Shown here in pieces: positions 52,898-60,921 of a DNA stretch of 64,000 nucleotides. This DNA is from Clostridia bacterium (GTDB lineage Bacteria > Bacillota > Clostridia > Oscillospirales > CAG-272), in contig JAFTXZ010000003.1 in the NCBI GenBank assembly GCA_017461385.1, positions 210,392-274,391 on the forward strand, in the 5' to 3' direction. The notes under the pieces are model-generated. The model saw only the letters and a program-made list of their open reading frames with translations, had not been told where the DNA came from and did no database searches. The position numbers were made by a program, and so were the translations under genes. Each line of letters begins with the position of its first letter. Position 1 is the first letter of the stretch.

Positions 52898-52997
52898 AGG
52901 CACCTCTTAGATTTTTATTTATCAATTAAATTATATCACTTAGTAAAATATATTTCAATTAAAATATTTCCTGCTTTTGAGAGGGTGTGACAAAAAA

Positions 52998-53125
52998 GGG
53001 AACAATCTACCCCCTATGTATTCAAAGTCCTTGTAATATAAGGCTTCGTGGCATTTCTTAAAGTATCTATTGAGAAGTCCCTCAAATGCACGCCCGTGTC
53101 TTGCCTCGTCGCTACCAATCTTAGC
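52998..53125 (-). pseudogene. Rubrerythrin gene-tail copy R4 with repeat remnant
   Basis: 53054-53125 encodes [22 protein letters not shown], then runs on without a stop because the stop codon is lost. Left of it are a 14-base remnant of the dispersed repeat (AAGGCTTCGTGGCA), a short tail leftover CTTGTAATAT, TATGTATT and a decayed terminator. This is the same order as behind R2. 53126-53216 holds nothing recognisable. Confidence 0.8.
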
Positions 53126-53216
53126 AAGACGTTAGAAGCTCTTGGTTAGCTCCATGTATTGTATTACTTAAATAGTAATTTGAAGCTTATTTTCATATTT
53201 TTCTACTTTATAAAAT

Positions 53217-54512
53217 TTATTCGCCAACGATATTTTGAATTTCTTTGACATCAACATCAATTAATTTTTTATTTTGCTTAACAGAAAGGGCTGCCGCCGC
53301 ACCTGCTGCCTCGCCAAGTGCAATACAAACAGACATAATTCTGAAGTTTGAGTGCGCTATATGTGAGCCGCTTATGTTCCTGCCGGAGAGAAGTAGCCCC
53401 TCGACATTTTTAGGTAGCAAGCAACCATAAGGAATTGTGTAGTCCTTTTCTTGCTTCCACTCGTGCTGAACACCCGTTTTATCAAGGCTTGCGCCTGTAA
53501 GATTATGAACATCGAAATTGAAGTGTGCGCGTCTTACCACCCAATTTTCGTAGTATTTTGCCTCTAAAATATCGTCCGCACTCAAGGATTCAACTCCCTC
53601 AAAATGACGGGTTTCACGAATGCCTATCAGAGGCGCAGAGCTCATAAGCCAGCAATTTTCATATCCCGGAACATATTCGCGTAAGAATTTGATAATCGGT
53701 ATAATTTGTGAATGGCAGGCAAATACACCCTTTGTCAAGCTTTCTGCATCTGTTCCGTCAATCTCAATTGCGTTTGTCATATTACAGCATACCGTGTTTG
53801 GGGTTGGCTGAGTATATAAAAGCACGTGCCCCGCAGGAAAGGGCAAATGCTTCTTGCCAAGAGATTGGATTTCGCCCTTTGGAAGCTCTATTGTGGTTTC
53901 AAACGACGGCGGAAAAACAGCCTTTTCATAATCAACACCACCTATTTTGAACATAATAGTGCAGGGCTGCATTTTTCCATCAGACTCACGACCCTTAAAG
54001 TATGGAACGCCGGCGGAAGCTGCAACATCACCGTCGCCTGTTGAATCAACTACGCGCTTGGCTCTTATAAAGCCGCGCCCACTCTTGTTTTCTACAATAA
54101 CACCAATAATAGCGCCATTTTCAACTACCGCCTTACAAACCCAGGTGTAGTATAAAACCCTGATATCTTCCTTTAGAAACATTTCCTCAAGGATAATTTT
54201 TTGTATATCGTGATATATTGCGTCATGTCCACACCAATTTTCGTGTGCCCAGCCAATATCCTTGGCTTTTTCATAGGTAAGCTCGAAAATTTCTTGCATA
54301 ATCTTACTGGAGGAACGACCGCCCCAGTGCGACATCATGCCCGCTGTTGCAATGCCACCAAGACAGCCCTGAGATTCAACAACCATAACAGAAACACCTT
54401 CACGCGCCGCACGAATAGCCGCGCCGATTCCGGCAGGACCACCTCCACAAACTAAAACATCAACATCGAAAATCTCGGGTATTTTGCTCTCTTCTTCTAA
54501 AAAATATTTCAT
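53217..54512 (-). CDS. FAD-dependent oxidoreductase (FAD_oxidored family)
   Basis: The 431-residue flavoprotein has an FAD-binding VDVLVCGGGPAGIGAAIRAA motif (about 17-36), VVESQGCLGGIATAGM, the later DSTGDGDVAASAG and the C-terminal GRNISGSHIAHSN. This fits the PF12831 family, whose members oxidise or reduce varied small molecules, often in sugar-use clusters. GGAGGCG precedes the ATG at 54512. A divergent AraC regulator is 108 bases away. TATAAT lies in the shared region. The substrate is unknown. Confidence 0.85.
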   Translation of the reverse strand: MKYFLEEESKIPEIFDVDVLVCGGGPAGIGAAIRAAREGVSVMVVESQGCLGGIATAGMMSHWGGRSSSKIMQEIFELTYEKAKDIGWAHENWCGHDAIYHDIQKIILEEMFLKEDIRVLYYTWVCKAVVENGAIIGVIVENKSGRGFIRAKRVVDSTGDGDVAASAGVPYFKGRESDGKMQPCTIMFKIGGVDYEKAVFPPSFETTIELPKGEIQSLGKKHLPFPAGHVLLYTQPTPNTVCCNMTNAIEIDGTDAESLTKGVFACHSQIIPIIKFLREYVPGYENCWLMSSAPLIGIRETRHFEGVESLSADDILEAKYYENWVVRRAHFNFDVHNLTGASLDKTGVQHEWKQEKDYTIPYGCLLPKNVEGLLLSGRNISGSHIAHSNFRIMSVCIALGEAAGAAAALSVKQNKKLIDVDVKEIQNIVGE

Positions 54513-54619
54513 TAAACGCCTCCATCTTGACAATTATCCGTTTTTATTATACAATAGAAAAACAAAGAAAACCTTTGACTTTTAACAGTTTTTCTTAAAA
54601 AAACAACAAGGGTGCGAGA

Positions 54620-55465
54620 ATGGAAAACAATATTTTCAAAGAAATAATAAGTTATATAGATTTTTTAAGAGGGCTTGGCTATAAATGTGTTCTTAGCCAC
54701 TTTGATACAAGATTTGAGCCTTATACTCAAGAGCTGTATCTATACGAGGTGCATTTAAGCTCCGTTTGCTATTATTTGAAGCAAAACAAAGCAACAGAGG
54801 GTAGATGTCATTTGCAAAAGATGAAACTAAACTCGATGGATTTTGATTCTCCCTTTTACTCTTCCTGTTACGCTGGGGTAGAGGAGTATATTTTTCCTGT
54901 TTTATTTGAAGAAAACGAAATTATGCGTATTCATATTTCCGGTTATAGAGATACTCTTAAAAAATCGCTTTATTGCAAGGAAAAAACAAGAAAGATGTGT
55001 GATGTCGGCTTCATAAAAGCATACAGTGAGCTTTCTCCTAATCCGCCAAGCATGGATGAGGCTTTAAGATTTGTAAAGCCTCTTGAATATATGATAATTG
55101 AGCTATATAAATATTGCCGTCAAAATAACCAAGTCATAAGTGAAACTAAAAAAATGTATCTAAGGGCAATGGAAATAATCAACAAAAGCTATCAAGAGAA
55201 AATCACGGTAGAGAGCTTAGCAAGGGAAATGAATTATTCGCCCTCTTATTTAAGATACATCTTCAAAAAGGAAGGGGATACGACTCCTAATAAGCAGATA
55301 AATGCAGTAAGGCTGGAAAACGCCAAATATTTATTATTGAACACGAATCTTAGTGTTACCGAAATATCATTCCGCTGTGGCTTTGTTGATTCAAATTACT
55401 TTTCAACTGTATTTAAGGAAAGGTATGGTCACCCCCCTAAAGCTTATAAAAGACTTAATGCATAA
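54620..55465 (+). CDS. AraC-family regulator with PocR-like sensor domain
   Basis: The 281-residue regulator has an N-terminal PocR-type ligand domain with conserved Cys (GRCHLQKMK, FYSSCYAGVEEYIFPV, residues 67-100) and a C-terminal double helix-turn-helix (about 185-281, YSPSYLRYIFKKEGDTTPN and ISFRCGFVDSNYFSTVFK). PocR domains sense small polyols or hydrocarbons. It is divergent from the FAD oxidoreductase gene and is probably its activator. A terminator follows at 55519. Confidence 0.88.
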   Translation: MENNIFKEIISYIDFLRGLGYKCVLSHFDTRFEPYTQELYLYEVHLSSVCYYLKQNKATEGRCHLQKMKLNSMDFDSPFYSSCYAGVEEYIFPVLFEENEIMRIHISGYRDTLKKSLYCKEKTRKMCDVGFIKAYSELSPNPPSMDEALRFVKPLEYMIIELYKYCRQNNQVISETKKMYLRAMEIINKSYQEKITVESLAREMNYSPSYLRYIFKKEGDTTPNKQINAVRLENAKYLLLNTNLSVTEISFRCGFVDSNYFSTVFKERYGHPPKAYKRLNA

Positions 55466-55518
55466 TAAGTTACTGCTTTAAGTCGTTATTCATTTTCAAA
55501 TTCAACAAATTTAATAAT

Positions 55519-55544
55519 AAAAAAGCACCGAATGGTGCTTTTTC
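55519..55544 (+). terminator. Terminator of the AraC-family gene
   Basis: AAAAGCACC-GAAT-GGTGCTTTTT stem. Confidence 0.85.
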
Positions 55545-55630
55545 GTTTTATGTTCTGGAGGGTTGAGAATTTCGGTTGTTAAAAAACATAATCTATTGTT
55601 ATTTATCATAAACAGGCACACGCCACAGTG

Positions 55631-56110
55631 CTATTTTATATTTTCTAATATACTCTTTCTTAATTCATTCAACAATTCAATTTGATTCGGAAAGAACACA
55701 AATTTTTTATTTTTAAGTTTTAAAATGATTGTGTGCTTTTTGAGATAAGCTTTAAAAATATCGTCTTTTTGAAAAGTTAAGCTTTTATTATTTGTAATAT
55801 CATGTATTGTACATTTGTCTGTTAGAATTTCTGCTTTGTATTCAATTGTCAAATTGTCGCCAAACACATATTTCATATCTTTTCTAACATTAAAATAATT
55901 TAACGCTACAACGGTAAACAAAAATAGCACCAAAAAAGCTAAACAATAGCCAAACAATAAAGCCTCTTTGTCGACCACATATCCAATAGTCAAAAAATAA
56001 ATTGCGAATGGTATAGCCACGCAACCTATTATTAACGGAGCTTTTATTTGAGTCGAAACAAGTTCTATTGTAATTTTTGACTTGTTCTTCTTATCAATCT
56101 TATAATTCAT
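55631..56110 (-). CDS. YcxB-like membrane protein
   Basis: The 159-residue protein has two adjacent membrane helices (about 24-46 and 52-72) followed by a beta-rich soluble domain, ending FVFFPNQIELLNELRKSILE. This layout is that of YcxB-like proteins. Function is unknown. It lies between the AraC gene and the sigma/zinc-finger fusion. The GATGG upstream of its ATG is only a moderate ribosome site. Confidence 0.7.
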   Translation of the reverse strand: MNYKIDKKNKSKITIELVSTQIKAPLIIGCVAIPFAIYFLTIGYVVDKEALLFGYCLAFLVLFLFTVVALNYFNVRKDMKYVFGDNLTIEYKAEILTDKCTIHDITNNKSLTFQKDDIFKAYLKKHTIILKLKNKKFVFFPNQIELLNELRKSILENIK

Positions 56111-56243
56111 TAAACATCTCCATCCTGTAATATATATGATGTCATAATTATATCACACCACATAAAGCATTTCAACAACGCAGTAGTTGATTTTCAATAT
56201 AAACTATTCAAGCGAGTGCCGGAAAAATCAGCACTCGCCATTT

Positions 56244-57500
56244 TTATTTATCGAGTAAGAATGAAAACTCAAGTCTTATATTTTCTTCCTCTGTTACATA
56301 TCTGACTACATATGCAAATTTATATGTGTCGCAATCTATAACGCCATTTCCTCGTTTGATTCTAATATTTTCAGCTTCTTTTGGTATAGCTTGATAAAGA
56401 GCAGATTTTGCATTTGCACCTAAATTGTTGTTATATGAACCATAATACAAATTGGGTGCTTCCTTTGACTTTCTTATATCACTGCTTGCTACTTTGTTTT
56501 CATATACATCATAGTTCCACATATACTTAAAAATTTTCTTATAAAAGATTGGTTTTGCCCTGTAATGAGTCTCTGTTTCTTGATAAATTTTCATTTTTAT
56601 TTCGTTGCCTTCATTGTCGAATCTTGCAATGAGTTGGCAGTTTTTAGTAAAGCCACTTGACATATTATTTTCCTCGTCAGGTATGTGACCTTTCCACTCT
56701 TCGATTGCTTTTTTGCATTGTTCAAAATTTTCAACCTCATATCTTATTCCTGTATATGCTAACTGTAATTCAGGGAATGATACGCAAAAATATGTCATTT
56801 CATCTTCCAAAGCAAATACCATAGTAGGAATGAGCTTTTGTAAAGCGACTACAATATCGTTGCATTTTGGACAGGTTTTTATATGCTCTTCAACAAGCTT
56901 TTTGTGGTCAGGCTGAATCGTTCCGTTGGCATAGATAAATAAGTATTTATAAATTTCCTTGCATTCCATATCTTTTTCTCCTTTTAGATCTACATTAAAA
57001 TGCTTTCTAAGTGTTTCTATTGCATAATAAGTTGTACTTTTTACTGTACCTTTAGGAATATTCATTTTAGTTGATATTTCCTCTATACTCATATCATAAA
57101 AGTACCGATATGTTATCATTTGCCTTTGCTTTTTCGGTAATTTAGATATTTGTAGCATTACATTAGAAATAAGCTCGTCGTGTATAAGCTTTTCCTCAGG
57201 ACTTAATTCTTCGCTTGAAAGATAACCGTAAAGCGAATTAAATTCCTCGTCCTCATAGTCAAGAGATAAACATTCAACCGAGTTCCTTGAATAATAATTA
57301 TTCAAATAATTACTTGCAATACGCAAAAGCCAAGATTTGAATGTACCATTTTCAATATAATCATCGTATGCTTTATACGCCTTTAACATAATTTCTTGTA
57401 GCATATCTTCGCATAAGCTCTTGTTTGAAATTTTACTTTTTATATATCTAAGTAGCCAAGTTGCATTTTCCTTGATTACCTCTTCAAAATCTCGTTTGAT
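56244..57500 (-). CDS. ECF-type sigma factor fused to a zinc-finger (anti-sigma-like) domain; probable ATC start
   Basis: From 57404 leftward the frame gives ECF sigma regions: sigma2 (EDMLQEIMLKAYKAYDDYI, FKSWLLRIASNYLNNYYSRN) and sigma4 (LPKKQRQMITYRYF, SIEEISTKMNIPKGTVKSTT). It then runs on without a stop into a zf-HC2-like part (VEEHIKTCPKCNDIV) and a C-terminal domain of about 190 residues. In-frame sequence upstream of the Met at 57404 also reads as sigma2 (IKRDFEEVIKENATWLLRYI) and ends at a TAG two codons before an ATC (57500), which sits 8 bases after AGGAGG. No ATG, GTG or TTG fits there. A second AAGGAG-ATG pair occurs at 56969, at the start of the zinc-finger part. Confidence 0.75.
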   Translation of the reverse strand: MKRDFEEVIKENATWLLRYIKSKISNKSLCEDMLQEIMLKAYKAYDDYIENGTFKSWLLRIASNYLNNYYSRNSVECLSLDYEDEEFNSLYGYLSSEELSPEEKLIHDELISNVMLQISKLPKKQRQMITYRYFYDMSIEEISTKMNIPKGTVKSTTYYAIETLRKHFNVDLKGEKDMECKEIYKYLFIYANGTIQPDHKKLVEEHIKTCPKCNDIVVALQKLIPTMVFALEDEMTYFCVSFPELQLAYTGIRYEVENFEQCKKAIEEWKGHIPDEENNMSSGFTKNCQLIARFDNEGNEIKMKIYQETETHYRAKPIFYKKIFKYMWNYDVYENKVASSDIRKSKEAPNLYYGSYNNNLGANAKSALYQAIPKEAENIRIKRGNGVIDCDTYKFAYVVRYVTEEENIRLEFSFLLDK

Positions 57501-57987
57501 AGCCTACCCCTCCTTTCAAGTTTCTCGTGTACACACCTATATAAACACATTTTTTCAAAAAAGGTTCAATTTTTTTTTTGAAAATTTTTCTAAATTTATT
57601 TTACTACATATTGGTTTTTAATTCAATCGTGTTATAGAAAAGCGAGTGCCGAAAATCAAGACTGTATAACTTCTCACACGGGTAGATTGTGTTTAGTGGG
57701 TTTGACACACATTTAGAATGTGTGTTTTTATTTTACACTTTTATTATCTATTAGTACCACACAGAAAAGTTATTATTTGCACACAAAAATTCTGTTTGTT
57801 GTGTCAGTGTAAAATCATTATTTTATGTGTTAAAATAAATAAAAATTTTCCAAAATTTTAATTTCCACTTTTTGAGCTTTTTGAGAAATTGCATAAGCTA
57901 AAACTCCATAAAAATTCCATGTTTTTGTGGAAAAAGTGCAACAAAAAAGGGAACAAGCTAAACTCATTCCCTTTAGGTATTAAAAAT
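57501..57987. other. Gene-free stretch with repeats in cassette four
   Basis: This AT-rich stretch holds the promoter side of the sigma gene, a half-copy of GCGAGTGCCG (also at 56212), the repeat 57780-57826 (like 48309-48355) and the repeat 57912-57957 (like 51814-51858). A weak hairpin GGGAA...TTCCC before TTTAGGTATT follows, resembling the decayed terminators behind the rubrerythrin-tail copies. No coding frame is convincing. Confidence 0.6.
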
Positions 57988-58123
57988 AAAAGTAGCACCC
58001 CACGGGCTAAGCTTTTACCGCCCATTCAATGACACAATGTGTCGTGCTACTTTTTTATATAAGAAACGGCCCGCATACGCGTATCGTCAACACATCTCTA
58101 TTTAGAGCAGGACCGCCGTTTCT
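57988..58123. other. Two adjacent structured elements of unknown identity
   Basis: Element one: AAAGTAGCAC (57988-57997) pairs with GTGCTACTTT (58044-58053), enclosing GGGC/GCCC and GACAC/GTGTC hairpins, like a three-way junction, with a T run on the plus strand. Element two: AGAAACGGC (58062-58070) pairs with GCCGTTTCT (58115-58123), enclosing ATACGCGTAT and CTCTA/TAGAG. No riboswitch class I know matches. They lie downstream of the rubrerythrin terminator. Confidence 0.45.
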
Positions 58124-58167
58124 GTGAGCATTATATACCACAAAATGAACTTTGTCAACACCAAAAT

Positions 58168-58192
58168 AAAAGGGCAGAGAAATCTGCCCTTT
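58168..58192 (-). terminator. Terminator of the rubrerythrin gene
   Basis: AAAGGGCAGA-GAAA-TCTGCCCTTT, directly after the stop; the same hairpin follows tail copies R1 and R2. Confidence 0.85.
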
Positions 58193-58197
58193 ATGTA

Positions 58198-58743
58198 TTA
58201 CTTGAAGTATCTGTTGAGCAAGCCCTCAAATGCCTTGCCGTGTCTTGCCTCGTCGCGTGCCATTTCGTGAACGGTGTCGTGGATTGCGTCAAGGTTCAAT
58301 TCCTTTGCGCGCTTTGCAAGCTCGAACTTGCCAAGGGTTGCGCCGTTTTCTGCCTCAACTCTCATTTCTAGGTTCTTCTTTGTGCTATCGGTAACAACCT
58401 CGCCAAGAAGCTCTGCAAACTTTGCAGCGTGCTCAGCCTCCTCCCAAGCTGCCTTTTCCCAGTAAAGACCGATTTCTGGATATCCTTCTCTGTGAGCAAC
58501 TCTTGCCATTGCAAGATACATACCAACCTCTGTGCATTCGCCCATAAAGTTAGCGCGAAGACCCTCGATAATTTCTGGGTCAACACCCTTAGCAACGCCT
58601 AAAACGTGCTCAGCAGCCCATGTTAAATTGTTTTCCTTTACCTCGTTGAACTTTTCGCCAGCAACGCCACATTGTGGGCACTTTTCTGGTGCGTTGTCTC
58701 CCTCGTGAACGTAACCGCAAATTGGACATACAAATTTTTTCAT
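58198..58743 (-). CDS. Reverse rubrerythrin (rubredoxin domain first)
   Basis: The 181-residue protein starts with a rubredoxin-like iron site (CPICGY at 6-11 and CPQCG at 22-26). A four-helix di-iron domain follows, with Glu/His ligands in [22 protein letters not shown] and [12 protein letters not shown]. This domain order is that of reverse rubrerythrins, which reduce peroxide with electrons from NADH via reductases in anaerobes. AAGGAG precedes the ATG at 58743. It lies 70 bases after the PerR-like gene and is probably co-transcribed. Its last 25 codons recur in at least four truncated copies leftward (44786, 45870, 50570, 53054). Confidence 0.93.
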   Translation of the reverse strand: MKKFVCPICGYVHEGDNAPEKCPQCGVAGEKFNEVKENNLTWAAEHVLGVAKGVDPEIIEGLRANFMGECTEVGMYLAMARVAHREGYPEIGLYWEKAAWEEAEHAAKFAELLGEVVTDSTKKNLEMRVEAENGATLGKFELAKRAKELNLDAIHDTVHEMARDEARHGKAFEGLLNRYFK

Positions 58744-58813
58744 AATTTTTTCTCCTTTTATATAAAACATTTTTTGACTAAAATTAATTTGCGCCTGTAA
58801 GGCTTAAAAAGGC

Positions 58814-59191
58814 TTATTTTGTGCCTTTTGTGTTGTTGCACTCGGAACAGAGCCCGAAATAAACAACTCGTTGATTTTTGACCGTAAATCCTGCCTTTTC
58901 TGGCTCGGATATGGCTTTTGCAACTGGAAAGTCGTAAATTTTCTTACAGCGCTCGCACACAAAGTGAGAATGCTCGTCAGTATAACCATCGTAGAAAACA
59001 CACTTGTCAGAGGCTTCCACAGAAGCTATTTCTCCAGCCTCGATAAGCTGAGCGAGATTTCTGTAAATTGTAGAAAGACTAATTGTAGGAATTTGTTTTT
59101 GAACGGCTTCGTGGATTTGAACTGCGTTATAGTGCGCTCGCTTAGAACGAAGAAAGTCCAGTATAGCCATTTTCTGCTTGGTTGCTCTCAT
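58814..59191 (-). CDS. perR: PerR/Fur-family peroxide-responsive repressor
   Basis: The 125-residue Fur-family protein has a winged helix (residues 1-60, ISLSTIYRNLAQLIEAGEI) and a C-terminal metal domain with HSHFVCERC (about 80-88) and FGLCSEC (about 113-119), the four-Cys structural zinc site. PerR proteins sense peroxide by iron-catalysed His oxidation. The start at 59191 is preceded by six G in a row. It is cotranscribed with rubrerythrin and carries a perfect palindrome over its own start site, so autoregulation is likely. Fur or Zur function is not excluded. Confidence 0.88.
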   Translation of the reverse strand: MRATKQKMAILDFLRSKRAHYNAVQIHEAVQKQIPTISLSTIYRNLAQLIEAGEIASVEASDKCVFYDGYTDEHSHFVCERCKKIYDFPVAKAISEPEKAGFTVKNQRVVYFGLCSECNNTKGTK

Positions 59192-59213
59192 AAGCTTACC
59201 CCCCAAATTTTCC

Positions 59214-59266
59214 TTATTAGGAATCATTCCTAATAACATTATACAGGAAAAACGTTGTCTTGTCAA
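59214..59266 (-). promoter_or_regulatory. perR promoter with 23-base palindromic operator
   Basis: TTGACA (59261-59266), 17 bases, TATAAT (59238-59243). The palindrome at 59214-59236 has two perfect 11-base arms (TTATTAGGAAT and its complement) around a single central base. It covers the predicted start site. Confidence 0.85.
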
Positions 59267-59396
59267 CAATTTTTTATAAAAAACTTAAAGTTTTTTTACT
59301 ATATACATAGTATATAGTAAATTTTGGAAATATATGGTGAAATGGTGGAGGCTTTTCTAAAGAAAATATACTTGACAAATGATAAAAATATGCGAA

Positions 59397-59432
59397 AAAA
59401 CAGGCGATAGCATTTTACTATCGCCTGTTTTG
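59397..59432 (-). terminator. Terminator of the membrane gene 59433-59951 (end of the par operon)
   Basis: AACAGGCGATAG pairs with CTATCGCCTGTT around a 7-base loop; T run follows on both strands. Confidence 0.9.
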
Positions 59433-59951
59433 TTATCCGATAAGTCCTAACACCCAAGGGAGTGCAAGGGTGCATAAATATGCTACGACTATGGCTATGG
59501 CTAACGAAATTGGTAGCCAAAACCATTTGGGCGCCTTGCCATACATAGACCTTGCCTTTTCTTCCTTCTCCTTGGAGATGTAGAATTTAGCCTTTGTAAA
59601 GTCAAGGTACTCTTGTGGCTCAATAGGCTTGTCAGTGTCGTTAGATGGCTCTAGCTTCTCCACGCTTTTTGGAATTGTGCCACCCACGCAGGACACAAGG
59701 GAGCGCAGGTGCTTTCCGTCGCGCAGAGTGAAGCTGTATAGCTTGATATAAAAGCTACTTAGCTCTAGCTCGTAAAGGGTTTTTGCGTTTTCCTCGCCTA
59801 TACCCTTGTCCAGTAGCTTGCGAATCACTGCTCCGGTTAAGATTTTGCTTACAAACACATAAACTAAGGATAAGCATACTCCGACGCAAATAGTCCAAAC
59901 AAGCCAAACTGGGTCGATTTCAAATGCAGTAGCGGGAATGGCTAATACCAT
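59433..59951 (-). CDS. Membrane protein next to parB
   Basis: The 172-residue protein has an N-terminal membrane helix (about 15-38) and a C-terminal one (about 145-168). Between them is a helical cytoplasmic part (VIRKLLDKGIGEENAKTLYE), with repeated Lys/Glu stretches. AAGGAGG precedes the ATG at 59951, 10 bases after parB, so it belongs to the par operon. A gene of this type follows parB in some Clostridia, but its role is unknown to me. Confidence 0.75.
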   Translation of the reverse strand: MVLAIPATAFEIDPVWLVWTICVGVCLSLVYVFVSKILTGAVIRKLLDKGIGEENAKTLYELELSSFYIKLYSFTLRDGKHLRSLVSCVGGTIPKSVEKLEPSNDTDKPIEPQEYLDFTKAKFYISKEKEEKARSMYGKAPKWFWLPISLAIAIVVAYLCTLALPWVLGLIG

Positions 59952-59961
59952 GGGCACCTCC

Positions 59962-60846
59962 TTAGTCAGAAATGTCCTTGCCACAAATTGTCTTTAATAG
60001 CTCCAAAAGGTCGTCGTCATCGACGTACTCAATCTGCAAGGTTTTAAGCTTTCCCTTTGTATTGATTTTAACTTGTCTATTTATAATAGACATTACCTTT
60101 TTTTCAAGGTCCTTTGCATAGTCAACTACTATCTCGTCGGACTCCTTTTCCTCTGCCTCCTCAAGCCCCTTTTCGTAAAGCTTGTTAAGTTTCTTAACAA
60201 GAGCCTCTGTGTCTCTTACGGATAGAGACGTGAGCATAACCTTTTGGGCAACCTCGGGGATTAGCTCCTTGTTTTTCAAGCCTAGAAGCGCTCTTGCGTT
60301 ACCACCAGAAATATCGCCAGTTTTGAGCATTTCCAATACTTCATCGGGAAGCTCAAGTAATCTTAGCGCGTTTGTGATGGTGGTTCTTGCCTTGCTAACC
60401 TTTTTTGCAACCTCCTCTTGAGTCAAATTGTACTCATCGATGAGGGATTTATATGCAAAAGCCTCCTCGTAAGCGTTTAGATCCTCACGCTGAATGTTTT
60501 CAATTATTGCAAGCTCTGATGCCTTTTGTGCATCTGCATCTATAACGATTGCACTTACTTCGCTAAGTCCTGCTAGCTTTGAAGCTCTCCAACGACGCTC
60601 GCCGGCAACGATTTGATAAAAGCCTCCGCCACTTTCTCTTACAACAATAGGCTGAATTAATCCGTTTTGGCGAATGGATTCTGCCAATTCCTCGAGAGAT
60701 TCATCGTTAAAATGCTTTCTTGGCTGATCTGCCTTAGGCTCAATTTCTGATAATCTTAGCTTTTGTATTCCCTCTTTTTTCGCGGAAACCTCAATGAAGT
60801 TGTCTGCAAAAATGGAATCTAGTCCTTTTCCAAGTGCTTTTTTCAT
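59962..60846 (-). CDS. parB: Chromosome partitioning protein ParB (Spo0J)
   Basis: The 294-residue protein has the ParB nuclease-like CTP-binding domain with the GERRWRA motif (residues 80-86), RKHFNDESLEELAESI, ENIQREDLNA, and the helix-turn-helix (TQEEVAKKVSKARTTITNAL, about 139-158). The C-terminal dimer domain follows. ParB binds parS, loads as a CTP-gated clamp and spreads. Two parS sites lie just upstream of parA. GGAA precedes the ATG, 75 bases after parA. Confidence 0.95.
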   Translation of the reverse strand: MKKALGKGLDSIFADNFIEVSAKKEGIQKLRLSEIEPKADQPRKHFNDESLEELAESIRQNGLIQPIVVRESGGGFYQIVAGERRWRASKLAGLSEVSAIVIDADAQKASELAIIENIQREDLNAYEEAFAYKSLIDEYNLTQEEVAKKVSKARTTITNALRLLELPDEVLEMLKTGDISGGNARALLGLKNKELIPEVAQKVMLTSLSVRDTEALVKKLNKLYEKGLEEAEEKESDEIVVDYAKDLEKKVMSIINRQVKINTKGKLKTLQIEYVDDDDLLELLKTICGKDISD

Positions 60847-60921
60847 AGCTGATATTTTCCTTTCTTATGTATAAATGATAGTTTTAATTCTTCAAATTTG
60901 ATGGGATTTCAAGGAGAATTT

